Made by a program: the position numbers and the translations under genes
DNA from: Methylophilus aquaticus
GTDB taxonomy: Bacteria > Pseudomonadota > Gammaproteobacteria > Burkholderiales > Methylophilaceae
Length of the DNA: 64,000 nucleotides
Reading direction: 5' to 3'
Assembly (NCBI RefSeq): GCF_030769565.1
Contig: NZ_JAVCAP010000020.1
Coordinates: 1-64,000, forward strand
Notes under the pieces: model-generated
What the model was told of the DNA's origin: nothing
The model's input: the letters and a program-made list of their open reading frames with translations, nothing else
The model's database searches: none
Shown: in pieces, positions 1-8,228 of the stretch
Position numbering within the stretch: position 1 is the first letter of the stretch
Layout of the letters: every line of letters begins with the position of its first letter

Positions 1-20
1 ATTTAGGTCTCCTTGGTTGA

Positions 21-149
21 GCTGTTTTAAGCTTGCGAAACTTAAGAATACAGCTTGGTCTCGGAGACCGCATCATGGGCTTGCTAGATGATTATCAGGT
101 CTTGCATTACGACATTTTTAAAGGGTTGGCAGAGTTGGGGGCAGAGTAA
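21..149 (+). other. Unrecognised reading-frame tail at window edge
   Basis: An open stretch with an internal ATG at 75 ends at TAA 147-149 and is followed by a rho-independent terminator, so some plus-strand transcript appears to end here. The translation from the ATG begins MGLLDDYQVLHYDIF and resembles no family I recognise. The frame is closed upstream by TGA at 18-20, so it is either a very short gene or the frameshifted remnant of one that lies mostly left of the window. Confidence 0.2.
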
Positions 150-196
150 AATTAAGTTTCAAAAGTAAATTTGGTAAGCTCAATCCATCATCCAAC

Positions 197-224
197 AGCC
201 TCAAAAAATTTAGAGGCTTTTTTA
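197..224 (+). terminator. Rho-independent terminator
   Basis: The stem agcctc (197-202) pairs with gaggct (213-218) across an A/T-rich loop and runs straight into a T tract. It ends whatever plus-strand transcript reads in from the left edge. Confidence 0.75.
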
Positions 225-336
225 TTCCTAAATGTCCTTGTGATTTACACCCCAGCCGCCATATAAGTAAAAACAACTAAAGGCAGTTTTCCGCTTTACG
301 GTTAGAATAATCCTCACATTTTAAAACTCAGGCATT

Positions 337-1377
337 ATGGACAAACGTATCCCCGTCACGCTGCTCACTGGCTTTTTGGGCAGCGGCAAAACCACTCTGC
401 TAAACAAGCTGCTACATAACCCGGCGATGAAAGACACCGCAGTCATCATTAACGAGCTCGGCGAAGCAGGCTTGGACCAGATTTTTGCCAATAGTCAGAT
501 TTCGCAAACGATTGAGAGCGAGCATATTGCCGATAACACGGTGTTGTTGAGTTCTGGCTGTTTGTGTTGCTCGCTCAAAAACGAGCTGGCTGACACCATG
601 CGCGATTTGTTTTTTAAGCGCAGTTTGCAGGCGGTGCCGGAGTTTAACCGCTTGGTGATTGAAACCACGGGCATGGCTGACCCTGGCCCGATTTTGGCTA
701 ACCTGATGAATGAGCCGGTGATTGAGTCGGTGTATCGTCTGGACGCCGTGGTGGTGACAATTGATGCGGCGTATGGTTTGCAGCAGATTGCAGAGCAAAA
801 AGAAGCACTCAAACAAGCGGCAGTGGCAGATGTATTGCTGATTACCAAGCGTGACACGGCAACGCATGAGCAGATTGAGGCATTGCAAGCCAAGCTGAAC
901 GAGATCAATCCGAATGCAACGCAGCAATTTGTGTTGCATGGCGAGATAGACCCGATGCAGATTATTGATGTAGGCTTGTTTGACTTTGCCAGCAAGCAGG
1001 CCAACCCGCAGCGCTGGTTGCGTGCCCCTGCCAATGGTTTTAGGGCGGCCGGTAAAAAAGGCACTTTGCCTGCGGCGCCTGCGCATGATGATATTCACAC
1101 GTTTACGGTGTACCTGCCCAAGCCAATGGTTTATGCGGATTTTCGCGGGGTGATTCTCAAGCTGTGCCAAACGCACGGGGAGCAGTTGCTGCGGATGAAA
1201 GGCATTTTGCATGTGGAAGATGCGCCCGCGCCTTTGGCGATACATGCCGTGCACTTTACGCCCTACCCGCCTACGCTGCTAGAAGGCTGGGATGAAGAGG
1301 AGCCGATTAGCCGGATTGTGATTATCGGCAAGGGGATTGATGAGGAAGCTGTGCGTGACATGCTGACCCAGTTCTAG
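337..1377 (+). CDS. COG0523 (CobW/ZNG1-like) metallochaperone GTPase
   Basis: This is a 346-residue G3E-family GTPase expected to deliver a metal (zinc or cobalt in studied relatives) to a client enzyme in the cytoplasm. The P-loop GFLGSGKTT is at residues 12-20. The family metal-binding CLCC motif is at 75-78, followed by an ETTGMADP switch region and a base-recognition motif written TKRD rather than NKxD. The C-terminal CobW_C half carries the HTFTVYLPKP strand. ATG 337 gives the expected N-terminus right before the P-loop. It is a single gene, 58 bases before the next. I looked for a Zur-type operator upstream and saw no convincing one, so the metal is not assigned. Confidence 0.93.
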   Translation: MDKRIPVTLLTGFLGSGKTTLLNKLLHNPAMKDTAVIINELGEAGLDQIFANSQISQTIESEHIADNTVLLSSGCLCCSLKNELADTMRDLFFKRSLQAVPEFNRLVIETTGMADPGPILANLMNEPVIESVYRLDAVVVTIDAAYGLQQIAEQKEALKQAAVADVLLITKRDTATHEQIEALQAKLNEINPNATQQFVLHGEIDPMQIIDVGLFDFASKQANPQRWLRAPANGFRAAGKKGTLPAAPAHDDIHTFTVYLPKPMVYADFRGVILKLCQTHGEQLLRMKGILHVEDAPAPLAIHAVHFTPYPPTLLEGWDEEEPISRIVIIGKGIDEEAVRDMLTQF

Positions 1378-1435
1378 TGGGGTGGATATTAAGCCACTGA
1401 GTGTTTTTTAATCGCTATTTACCTTTGGAGTTTTC

Positions 1436-1960
1436 ATGGGGAAGTTGTTGGAAAAGATTTTAGAGAGTTTGATTTTTAAGAGCCGCTGGCTGATGGCGCC
1501 GATGTATCTGGGGCTGGTTGGCGGGCTAATGGTATTGCTGGTGAAGTTTGGGCAGGAGTTTGGTCACATCATTATGCATGTGACCAGCTTGTCCGAACAG
1601 GAAACGGTGTTGTCACTGCTGGCACTGGTGGATATCACACTGGTGGGTAATTTGCTGATTATGGTGATTTTTAGCGGCTATGAAAACTTTGTCTCACGTA
1701 TTGATACAGCGAACAGTGAAGACCGCCCTGAGTGGATGGGCAAGGTGGATTATTCCGGCCTGAAAATCAAGCTGATTGGTTCGATTGTGGCGATTTCTGC
1801 CATCGACTTGCTTAAAGCGTTTGTGCACCAGAGCTCGGGCACGGCTTCGTTCACCACCGAGCAAATGGGCTGGCTGGTGGGCATCCACCTGACCTTTATC
1901 ATCACCGGCGTGTTGTTTGCCTGGATGGACAAAATTGCCGGCCATGGTAAAGACCATTAA
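1436..1960 (+). CDS. yqhA: UPF0114 (YqhA/TIGR00645) inner-membrane protein
   Basis: A 174-residue protein of the YqhA family, with about four hydrophobic segments (roughly residues 18-40, 55-80, 108-128 and 140-165) and the family-typical stretches FKSRWLMAPMYLGL and SGYENFVSRID. The function is unknown; the protein is an integral inner-membrane protein. A tttggag ribosome-binding site lies eight bases before ATG 1436. A strong terminator directly after the stop ends the transcript. Confidence 0.9.
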   Translation: MGKLLEKILESLIFKSRWLMAPMYLGLVGGLMVLLVKFGQEFGHIIMHVTSLSEQETVLSLLALVDITLVGNLLIMVIFSGYENFVSRIDTANSEDRPEWMGKVDYSGLKIKLIGSIVAISAIDLLKAFVHQSSGTASFTTEQMGWLVGIHLTFIITGVLFAWMDKIAGHGKDH

Positions 1961-1980
1961 GCCTGTGAACTGACGATGAA

Positions 1981-2006
1981 AGCCCGCCAACCGGCGGGCT
2001 TTTTTG
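1981..2006 (+). terminator. Rho-independent terminator after yqhA
   Basis: The perfect 8-bp stem agcccgcc/ggcgggct (1981-1988 and 1993-2000) has a 4-base loop and is followed by six T residues. It lies 20 bases after the yqhA stop. Confidence 0.9.
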
Positions 2007-2033
2007 TTGCACACTCCGCCCGGAAAAACGGGC

Positions 2034-2059
2034 AAAAAAACGCCCACACAACGGTGGGC
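2034..2059 (-). terminator. Terminator-like hairpin pointing left
   Basis: On the minus strand, the stem gcccac/gtgggc (2042-2047 and 2054-2059) is followed by seven T residues (the A run 2034-2040). A second small hairpin, gcccg/cgggc (2018-2022 and 2029-2033), lies on the other side of the A run. No minus-strand gene feeds into it, so it would act on antisense transcripts or be a relic. Confidence 0.45.
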
Positions 2060-2234
2060 CAAACACTACAAACAATACAATGAAAATGAATGGATTCACT
2101 CACAAATCCATACGCATAGATACATGCTACTGAATAAAGTTCGCGATAATAATTTCCGCAACTTGAAAAACTTTTGCAGTCAGCCCAAGTCATATCAGGC
2201 ATTAAAGTCAGACTGTTTAACGGGTGAATAATTG

Positions 2235-2606
2235 ATGACCGAATCACTGATTGCAGCCGCGCTCGGCATCATGCTGTTTTCCAGTGTCATTGTGGCACCA
2301 GTGGTGTTTAGCGTATTGCCTGCGCAGTGGGCGGGGGTGTATGTTCGGGCGTTTTTTCCGGCCTATTATGCCACTCTGGGCGTGGTTACCGGCGCGGCCG
2401 CCCTGTTAAGCCACCACGAGCAAACACGCTTGCTATGTGCCACCTGTGCCCTGTGCTTTGTGTTTTTGCTGTGTGTACTCACGCCCATGATCAATAAAGC
2501 GCGTGACAGTGTAGAGCCGCGTAACTTTAATTTGTATCACCGCATGAGTGTAGTGATTAACCTGTTGCAAATCCTCATTTTGACGGTTTGTCTGTTCAAA
2601 TACTAA
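2235..2606 (+). CDS. DUF4149 domain membrane protein
   Basis: A 123-residue membrane protein of the DUF4149 (TMEM205-like) type, with four hydrophobic helices at about residues 3-25, 38-60, 70-90 and 103-122. The polar stretch between the last two (PMINKARDSVEPRNFNLYHRMS) is typical of this family. The function is unknown. The reading frame also allows TTG at 2232, immediately before ATG 2235; the ATG is preferred. No strong ribosome-binding site is visible (gggtg about eight bases upstream). Confidence 0.8.
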   Translation: MTESLIAAALGIMLFSSVIVAPVVFSVLPAQWAGVYVRAFFPAYYATLGVVTGAAALLSHHEQTRLLCATCALCFVFLLCVLTPMINKARDSVEPRNFNLYHRMSVVINLLQILILTVCLFKY

Positions 2607-2724
2607 GAGATCAAACACCAGGTGCTTAAACAGATGCTGATCGTGCTGAATTATGTTGAGGGAACTTGCCGCAAAAGTGTTGCTCAAACAGCTTGTGTCA
2701 CCGATGTTTCCCTGTTTTACCCTA

Positions 2725-2754
2725 TGCCCACTTTTACAGGTGGGTATTTTTTTT
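2725..2754 (+). terminator. Rho-independent terminator before the EF-hand gene
   Basis: The stem cccac/gtggg (2727-2731 and 2740-2744) has an 8-base loop and is followed by a T-rich run to 2754. It ends the DUF4149 transcript. It also makes a coding start upstream of 2812 for the next gene unlikely. Confidence 0.65.
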
Positions 2755-2811
2755 AATCCAGCTGTTTTCAATCATCATTATTTTTATAATCCAATGTTGC
2801 GAGGTGGTGTC

Positions 2812-3138
2812 ATGAGAAATTCAATCGTTGCTTTGTGCGTACTGCTCATTCCTTCGGTCTATCAAATTGCGCAGGCAGATAACGCCATGCCCGATTGTCA
2901 CAATATCCCGGCTAACTACAGTATTAGTTATCTGGACGAGAATGCTGACGGCAAGATTACGCTCGATGAGTATTTGCATGGGGATCCCGGCAATCAAAAG
3001 AAAGTGTTTGAGCATCTGGATGGCAATCACGATGGCCTGCTGGACCAGGCCGAGCAGGATGCAATTGAGCAGGTTTATACCTTGATACATCAGGGCAAAA
3101 AACCCGAAGCCAGTAAGACCAGTGGCGAAAAAATTTAA
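2812..3138 (+). CDS. Secreted EF-hand calcium-binding protein
   Basis: A 108-residue protein with an N-terminal signal peptide (about residues 1-22, cleavage after QIAQA) and two EF-hand loops: D42-E53 (DENADGKITLDE) and D70-E81 (DGNHDGLLDQAE). Both loops keep Asp/Asn at positions 1, 3 and 5 and Glu at 12, so calcium binding in the periplasm is likely; the partner is unknown. ATG 2812 is chosen because it has a gaggtgg ribosome-binding site and begins a signal peptide. The frame stays open upstream to 2653, but that stretch holds a terminator. Neither loop has the proline that marks lanmodulin-type lanthanide loops. Confidence 0.82.
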   Translation: MRNSIVALCVLLIPSVYQIAQADNAMPDCHNIPANYSISYLDENADGKITLDEYLHGDPGNQKKVFEHLDGNHDGLLDQAEQDAIEQVYTLIHQGKKPEASKTSGEKI

Positions 3139-3150
3139 ACGCATGTTCCA

Positions 3151-3173
3151 AACCCGCCAGAGGCGGGTTTTTT
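3151..3173 (+). terminator. Rho-independent terminator after the EF-hand gene
   Basis: The perfect 8-bp stem aacccgcc/ggcgggtt (3151-3158 and 3162-3169) has a 3-base loop and is followed by T residues to 3173. Confidence 0.9.
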
Positions 3174-3313
3174 ATTGCCTGCATCCCGTCATCAAACGCA
3201 AGCGCATACCGCAATAAAACGATAAAGATGTATTTATCTGCCCTATTCTTTAAATAGGCTGTAAAAAGCATTTTTGTTCCATCAGTACCCACACAACAAA
3301 TAAGTGTTTAATG

Positions 3314-3332
3314 GATAATAATTATCATAATA
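3314..3332 (+). promoter_or_regulatory. Fur-box-like operator upstream of the chemoreceptor
   Basis: The sequence gataat-a-attatc (3314-3326) is exactly the 6-1-6 core of a Fur box. The whole 19 bases agree with the classical 19-bp consensus at 15 positions. It lies 37 bases before the start codon of the PAS chemoreceptor, where bound Fur would block transcription. The region is A/T-rich, which raises the chance of coincidence. A 10-base palindrome, aacaattgtt, follows at 3332-3341. Confidence 0.45.
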
Positions 3333-3368
3333 ACAATTGTTGTATCGGATCATTATTGGAGAATATTC

Positions 3369-5873
3369 ATGGCATTAAACATTTTTGGTGGACTCACAAA
3401 CAAGGTATCAAAAGAACAACTGCTCAAGCAGATGAATCAGGATGGCCAAATTGTTGCTATCAACAAAGTGATGGGCGTGATCACCTTTGACCTCAAAGGC
3501 AACATCACCGAGGTGAATGACAATTTTGCCGCCGTCACTGGCTATAGCCCGAAAGAGATTGTGGGCAACCATCACAGCATGTTCGTGGATGCCGCCTATC
3601 AAAACAGTCCTGAATATAAGCAGTTTTGGGAGAGACTGGCCCGCGGTGAAGCGGACGAAGGCCAGTACAAACGGATTGGCAAAGGGGGTAAGGAAGTCTG
3701 GTTGCAAGCCAGCTACAACCCAATCTTTGATATGAACGGCAAGCCGTTTAAAGTGGTGAAGTATGCCACGGACATCACCAGTGAAAAGCTGAGTAATGCT
3801 GACTTTTCAGGACAGATTTCCGCCATCAGCAAAGTGATGGGCGTGATTGAATTTGATCTCAAAGGTAACATCACTGCAGTCAATGATAACTTCGCAACCG
3901 TCACTGGCTACAGCGTCAATGAAATTGTAGGAAAGCATCACAGCATGTTTGTGGATGAGACGATCAAGAATAGTCATGCGTACAAGCAATTCTGGGAAAA
4001 ACTTGCGCGCGGTGAGGCTGACGAAGGTCAGAGCAAACGGATTGGCAAAGGGGGCAAAGAGATTTGGCTACAGGCCAGCTACAACCCTATTTTAGATATG
4101 AACGGCAAGCCATTTAAAGTGGTGAAATACGCGACAGAAATCACCGCTGATAAACAACGGAATGCTGACTTTTCAGGACAGATTTCCGCCATCAGTAAAG
4201 TGATGGGCGTGATCACGTTTGACCTCAAAGGCAATATCACCGATGTGAATGACAATTTTGCCGCCGTCACCGGCTATAGCCCGAAAGAGATTGTGGGCAA
4301 CCATCACAGTATGTTTGTGGAAACCGCCTATAAAAATAGTCCTGAATATAAGCAGTTCTGGGAAAAGCTGGCCCGCGGTGAAGCGGACGAAGGCCAGTAC
4401 AAACGGATTGGCAAAGGGGGCAAAGAAGTCTGGCTACAGGCGAGCTACAACCCGATCTTTGATATGAACGGCAAGCCGTTTAAGGTCGTAAAATACGCCA
4501 CGGACATCACCAGTGAAAAGCTGAGTAACGCTGATTTTGCAGGCCAGATTGCTGCGATTAGCAAAGTGATGGGCGTGATCACCTTTGATCTCAAAGGCAA
4601 CATCACGGATGTGAATGACAATTTTGCCGCAGTCACCGGCTATAGTTCCAAAGAGATTGTGGGCAACCATCACAGCATGTTCGTGGATGCCGCCTATAAA
4701 AATAGTCCTGAATATAAGCAGTTCTGGGAAAAGCTGGCCCGCGGTGAAGCGGATGAAGGCCAGTACAAACGCATTGGCAAAGGGGGCAAGGAAGTTTGGC
4801 TACAGGCCAGCTACAACCCAATCCTGGACATCGATGGCAAGCCATTTAAAGTGGTGAAATATGCAACAGATATTACGGCTAAAGTGAATGAAGCCAATGC
4901 CATGAAAGCAGCGGTGAGTGAAACCAGCCAAGTGGTCGCCTTGATCAAAGAGGGTGACCTGACGCAGCGGATTACTACGCATGACAAAGCGGGAGAAATC
5001 CAGCAATTATGCGAGGGTGTGAACAGTATTGTGAATGCCATGACAGATATTCTGGCGCGCGTGAAGGTTGCCGGTGAAACCATTCTGACCGCAAGTAATG
5101 AGATATCCACTGGCAATAATGATTTGTCACAGCGCACTGAAGAGCAAGCCAGCTCACTGGAAGAAACCAGTGCCAGCATGGAGGAAATTGCCTCTACCGT
5201 GAAGAAAAATGCCGAGAACGCCAAACAGGCCAGCGTCATGACCGTGAAAGCCGGAGAAATCGCTACCCGTGGGGGCGACGTATTTGGCAAAGTGGTGACC
5301 ACCATGTCAGAGATTACTGAAAGTTCTTCTCGGATTGAAGAAATCATTACCGTGATTGACAGCATTGCTTTCCAAACCAATATCCTGGCCCTGAATGCTG
5401 CCGTAGAAGCTGCACGTGCCGGTGAACAAGGCCGCGGTTTTGCGGTGGTGGCTGGCGAAGTGCGTAATCTGGCGCAACGCTCGGCCACGGCTGCCAAAGA
5501 GATCAAGCAGCTGATCGCCGATTCGGCCGAAAAAGTGACCAATGGCTCGCAATATGTGGATCAGGCCAATGGCACCATCGATGAAATTGTAACGGCCATC
5601 CAGCAAGTTTCCGACTTGATCAGCGAAATCACCTCTGCCTCGCAAGAGCAAAGCGCGGGGATTGACCAGATCAACACTGCAGTGACGCAAATGGACGAGG
5701 TGACACAGCAAAATGCCGCTCTGGTTGAAGAAGCCGCGGCAGCCGCCATGTCACTGGTAGACCAAGCCAATCAGCTGAATGATACGGTGAGCCATTACAG
5801 GCTACAAAACGGAGAGTTCAGCCAGGCCAACGCGCGGAAGTCACAGCCGGCCGCTTATCGTTCGGCGGCATGA
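3369..5873 (+). CDS. Soluble methyl-accepting chemotaxis protein with four PAS domains
   Basis: An 834-residue cytoplasmic chemoreceptor. Four tandem PAS domains of 122 residues each (about 22-143, 144-265, 266-387 and 388-505) are nearly identical, sharing [17 protein letters not shown] and [14 protein letters not shown]. They are followed by a HAMP-like linker (about 505-575) and a complete signalling domain with the conserved hairpin tip ([22 protein letters not shown]). No transmembrane segment is visible, so it should sense an internal cue such as redox or energy state through PAS-bound ligand. It ends in [11 protein letters not shown], without a CheR-tethering pentapeptide. The ggag ribosome-binding site fits ATG 3369. 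A Fur-box-like site just upstream suggests iron regulation. It is a single gene, convergent with the next. Confidence 0.95.
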   Translation: MALNIFGGLTNKVSKEQLLKQMNQDGQIVAINKVMGVITFDLKGNITEVNDNFAAVTGYSPKEIVGNHHSMFVDAAYQNSPEYKQFWERLARGEADEGQYKRIGKGGKEVWLQASYNPIFDMNGKPFKVVKYATDITSEKLSNADFSGQISAISKVMGVIEFDLKGNITAVNDNFATVTGYSVNEIVGKHHSMFVDETIKNSHAYKQFWEKLARGEADEGQSKRIGKGGKEIWLQASYNPILDMNGKPFKVVKYATEITADKQRNADFSGQISAISKVMGVITFDLKGNITDVNDNFAAVTGYSPKEIVGNHHSMFVETAYKNSPEYKQFWEKLARGEADEGQYKRIGKGGKEVWLQASYNPIFDMNGKPFKVVKYATDITSEKLSNADFAGQIAAISKVMGVITFDLKGNITDVNDNFAAVTGYSSKEIVGNHHSMFVDAAYKNSPEYKQFWEKLARGEADEGQYKRIGKGGKEVWLQASYNPILDIDGKPFKVVKYATDITAKVNEANAMKAAVSETSQVVALIKEGDLTQRITTHDKAGEIQQLCEGVNSIVNAMTDILARVKVAGETILTASNEISTGNNDLSQRTEEQASSLEETSASMEEIASTVKKNAENAKQASVMTVKAGEIATRGGDVFGKVVTTMSEITESSSRIEEIITVIDSIAFQTNILALNAAVEAARAGEQGRGFAVVAGEVRNLAQRSATAAKEIKQLIADSAEKVTNGSQYVDQANGTIDEIVTAIQQVSDLISEITSASQEQSAGIDQINTAVTQMDEVTQQNAALVEEAAAAAMSLVDQANQLNDTVSHYRLQNGEFSQANARKSQPAAYRSAA
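3435..4880 (+). repeat. Four tandem 366-bp repeats encoding the PAS domains
   Basis: The anchor aaagtgatgggcgtgat recurs at 3465, 3831, 4197 and 4563, an exact period of 366 bases, and most of each unit is conserved at the DNA level. Units 1, 3 and 4 are the closest to each other; unit 2 has drifted most (for example it encodes GVIEF instead of GVITF, and [10 protein letters not shown]). This is intragenic duplication that keeps the reading frame. Confidence 0.95.
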
Positions 5874-5923
5874 CTGGCACGCACGGACCGGGATGAATGA
5901 GCGTCTTATTGGGAACGCCATGG

Positions 5924-6829
5924 TCAAGCAACCGGGCCGCCGGTCAACTCCTGATTGCGCTGCAGCAGATAACGCATAATTTCAGGTTCGTATTGTTTTT
6001 TTAACGAAATAGCATAAAAGTGTTCATACAAATCGGGCACCTTGCAGTACTCCTGCAAGGTGCCGTTGCGCAATTCATCTTGCACCACCACTGAGGGTAA
6101 TAAGGCAATGCCGTCCGAATCCCTGGCCAACAGACGCAATGCGGGCATATCATTAATTTCCGCCAGGACCTGATAGCGGATGTGCAGTTGCTCGCAAATC
6201 TGGTCAAAGCGGGCGCGAATCTCGGTGCCCGTGCCAGGTAGCAGCAGTTGCTGCCGTGGCAAATCCTGTTTCAAATCAAACACCTCACCTGTTGGCAATG
6301 GCTTGCCAACAATGCTGAGTTGCTGTTCGGCAATCGGTTTCATTCTGAACAGGAATTGCTGCTGGCGATCCGGTAAAAAATTACTCAATATCAAATCCAG
6401 TTTGTGATTGATCAGTTTTTCTTGCAACTCTTGTGCACTGCCTGAATCGAGCACAATTTCGACATCGTGCCGTGTCAGCAAGGGACGAATAAAGTTTTCA
6501 ACAAAATTACGCGACAACGAGGCAATCACACCAATTTTAAGCACCGTCTTGTCTGCCAGTGTTTTGTGGCGTAATACGCTGTGCATTTCCTGACTCAATA
6601 CAAACATTTTCTCGGCATAAGCAAACGCGATATTGCCCGCCTCGGTCAGTACCAGCTGTCTGCCCTCTTTTCTGAACAAGGGCGTGCCGATTTGATGCTC
6701 CAGCTGCTTGATCTGGCTGGACAAGGCGGATTGTGCGATCAGCAGTCGTGCAGCGGCACGCGTCAGATTGCCCTCTTTGGCCACCTGCCAAAAATAATAA
6801 AAGTGATTGAAGTTGAAATGGCGTGCCAT
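5924..6829 (-). CDS. LysR-type regulator, NhaR-like
   Basis: A 301-residue LysR-family transcription factor. The N-terminal winged helix-turn-helix (FNHFYYFWQVAKEGNLTRAAARLLIAQSALSSQIKQLE) is followed by a substrate-binding domain with the closing segments SDGIALLPSVVVQDEL and YAISLKK. The N-terminal FNYHHLYYFW-like start is characteristic of the NhaR group, whose studied members respond to Na+. The gene is divergent from the sbtA-like transporter with a 79-base gap, so it very likely controls that operon. ATG 6829 begins directly before the helix-turn-helix. The inducer cannot be read from sequence. Confidence 0.88.
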   Translation of the reverse strand: MARHFNFNHFYYFWQVAKEGNLTRAAARLLIAQSALSSQIKQLEHQIGTPLFRKEGRQLVLTEAGNIAFAYAEKMFVLSQEMHSVLRHKTLADKTVLKIGVIASLSRNFVENFIRPLLTRHDVEIVLDSGSAQELQEKLINHKLDLILSNFLPDRQQQFLFRMKPIAEQQLSIVGKPLPTGEVFDLKQDLPRQQLLLPGTGTEIRARFDQICEQLHIRYQVLAEINDMPALRLLARDSDGIALLPSVVVQDELRNGTLQEYCKVPDLYEHFYAISLKKQYEPEIMRYLLQRNQELTGGPVA

Positions 6830-6843
6830 GGCCGTACCCTTTT

Positions 6844-6891
6844 GTTCTGTTTTTTAGATTAATTAAAAATTTAATTTATATTATACAGAAC
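6844..6891. promoter_or_regulatory. Divergent promoter/operator region between the LysR gene and sbtA
   Basis: An A/T-rich region with two nested inverted repeats: gttctgt (6844-6850) with acagaac (6885-6891), and aattaaa with tttaatt (6861-6876, 2-base centre). The inner repeat holds T-N11-A type spacing expected for LysR binding, and a tatattatac sequence could serve as -10 for sbtA. The assignment to the neighbouring regulator is inference. Confidence 0.45.
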
Positions 6892-6908
6892 GTTTAAGAC
6901 CCAAGATA

Positions 6909-7919
6909 ATGTCGGCTCTCACATCATTGAAAGTACGCATGCATTTTGAAAGTCTGCTGACGCCCTCTGTCCTGTTTTTTGCATTGGGCATGTTTGCACA
7001 ATTGATCCGCTCGGATCTGAAGTTGCCACCCGATCTGATCAAATCGATGACAGTGTATTTGCTGCTCGGCATTGGCATCCACGGCGGCGCAGAGCTGGCG
7101 CATGCGTCCATGCTTGAGGCGGTTCCCGCCCTGCTGGCAGCCTTTGGCTTTGGCTTGCTGATTCCTCTGCTGGCCTACTGGATAATTCATCACCTGGGTA
7201 AACTGGACCGGCTGAATGCGGTAGCGATTGCCAGTCACTATGGCTCAGTCAGTGCAGGCACTTTTTTAACGGCGATTGCCTTTCTGGAGGCGATGGCCGT
7301 CCCCTATGAAAAATATCCGGTGGTGATGCTGGCCGTAATGGAGTCTCCGGCGATTCTGGTGGGCCTGCTTCTGGCTAACTGGGTTCGCCGGCAAGACAAT
7401 CCACCCGAGCAAGAAGCCAACCAGCACTTGCCAGTCATTCTCAAGGAATCATTCACCAATGGCAGCATTATTTTGCTGGCAGGGGGCTTGCTGATTGGGG
7501 ACATGGTCCCGGACAACAACCTGCAGGCAATTCTGCCCTTTTTTAATCAGATGTTTATGGGGATATTGTGCGTATTTTTGCTGGCCATGGGCATGGAGGC
7601 AGGCAAGAAATTAAACGACTTTAAGAAAGCGGGCGCTTTCCTGGTCAGCTTTGGCGTACTGATGCCCGTGCTGCTCGGGGGGCTTGGGGTGTTGGTGGCC
7701 CACAGTTTGCTCGGGTTTTCTGCCGGTGGCGCCACGCTGGTGGCCGTCCTGGTAGCCAGTGCCTCATATATCGCGGTTCCTCCTGCGATGCGGATTGCCA
7801 TTCCAGAAGCCAATCCATCACTTTATCTGACGCTTTCATTGGGAGTCACGTTTCCGTTTAACGTGTTGCTGGGCATTCCTTTGTATTACCAGATGGCGCA
7901 GTTGTTAACGAAAGGATAA
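6909..7919 (+). CDS. sbtA: Sodium-dependent bicarbonate transporter, SbtA family
   Basis: A 336-residue polytopic membrane protein of the SbtA (DUF897) family, with about ten hydrophobic segments in two halves. Family features include LTPSVLFFALGMFAQLIRSDLKLP near the start, HYGSVSAGTFLTAIAFLE in the first half and ASASYIAVPPAMRIAIPEANPSLY in the second. Studied cyanobacterial members import HCO3- with Na+. The gene directly precedes a PII-like sbtB homologue (4-base gap) and is divergent from a LysR regulator. The start is ATG 6909; ATG 6939 (MHFESLLTPSV), with a gaaag sequence upstream, aligns better with the usual N-terminus and cannot be excluded. Confidence 0.9.
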   Translation: MSALTSLKVRMHFESLLTPSVLFFALGMFAQLIRSDLKLPPDLIKSMTVYLLLGIGIHGGAELAHASMLEAVPALLAAFGFGLLIPLLAYWIIHHLGKLDRLNAVAIASHYGSVSAGTFLTAIAFLEAMAVPYEKYPVVMLAVMESPAILVGLLLANWVRRQDNPPEQEANQHLPVILKESFTNGSIILLAGGLLIGDMVPDNNLQAILPFFNQMFMGILCVFLLAMGMEAGKKLNDFKKAGAFLVSFGVLMPVLLGGLGVLVAHSLLGFSAGGATLVAVLVASASYIAVPPAMRIAIPEANPSLYLTLSLGVTFPFNVLLGIPLYYQMAQLLTKG

Positions 7920-7923
7920 GCAG

Positions 7924-8217
7924 ATGATTGGGGTAAAAAGGATAGAACTGGTGGTGGAAGCCATTGAAAAACAGGAAGTGATCAGCCGCTTGGAAAGTAT
8001 CAATATCCGCAGCTTCACGCTTTACCAACATGTGGGTGGCTATGGTGAACGCGGCATTCCGGATGCCGGCGCTTTTGGTGAAAAGTTTGAGAATGTGACG
8101 TTTGTGATTGCCTGTTCCGAAAATCATTTGCAGACCGTGATTGAAGCCCTCAGACCGATATTAAAACGCTATGGCGGGATGTGCCTGGTGTCGGATGCCA
8201 AATGGATTTTGCATTAG
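7924..8217 (+). CDS. sbtB: PII-like regulatory protein, SbtB type
   Basis: A 97-residue PII-superfamily protein with the ferredoxin-like pattern KRIELVVEAIEKQEVISRLE, a T-loop region around GGYGERG and a C-terminal strand VSDAKWILH. In cyanobacteria SbtB trimers bind adenine nucleotides, including cAMP, and gate SbtA; the same pairing is inferred here from the 4-base gap to sbtA. It is shorter than cyanobacterial SbtB and lacks the C-terminal cysteine hairpin (R-loop), so redox control of that type is not expected. The tyrosine uridylylated in GlnB is not evident. Confidence 0.85.
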   Translation: MIGVKRIELVVEAIEKQEVISRLESINIRSFTLYQHVGGYGERGIPDAGAFGEKFENVTFVIACSENHLQTVIEALRPILKRYGGMCLVSDAKWILH

Positions 8218-8228
8218 CGCGCACGGCG

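Noticed and set aside
412-1254. 280-codon open frame on the minus strand opposite the COG0523 gene
   Set aside because: It is the antisense shadow of a gene with clear GTPase motifs; its translation shows no family pattern.
2004-2231. 75-codon plus-strand frame between yqhA and the DUF4149 gene
   Set aside because: It starts inside the yqhA terminator, has no ribosome-binding site and its translation looks random.
2653-2811. N-terminal extension of the EF-hand gene
   Set aside because: It contains a terminator and would bury the signal peptide; ATG 2812 has a proper ribosome-binding site.
3301-3368. Sigma-28 promoter for the chemoreceptor
   Set aside because: A ggataa sequence is present but there is no TAAA at the required 15-base distance.
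3435-4880. Regular repeats considered as a CRISPR or satellite array
   Set aside because: The 366-bp units are coding, in frame and encode PAS domains.
4811-5542. 243-codon minus-strand frame opposite the chemoreceptor signalling domain
   Set aside because: Low-complexity Ser/Ala-rich translation, antisense to a highly conserved domain.
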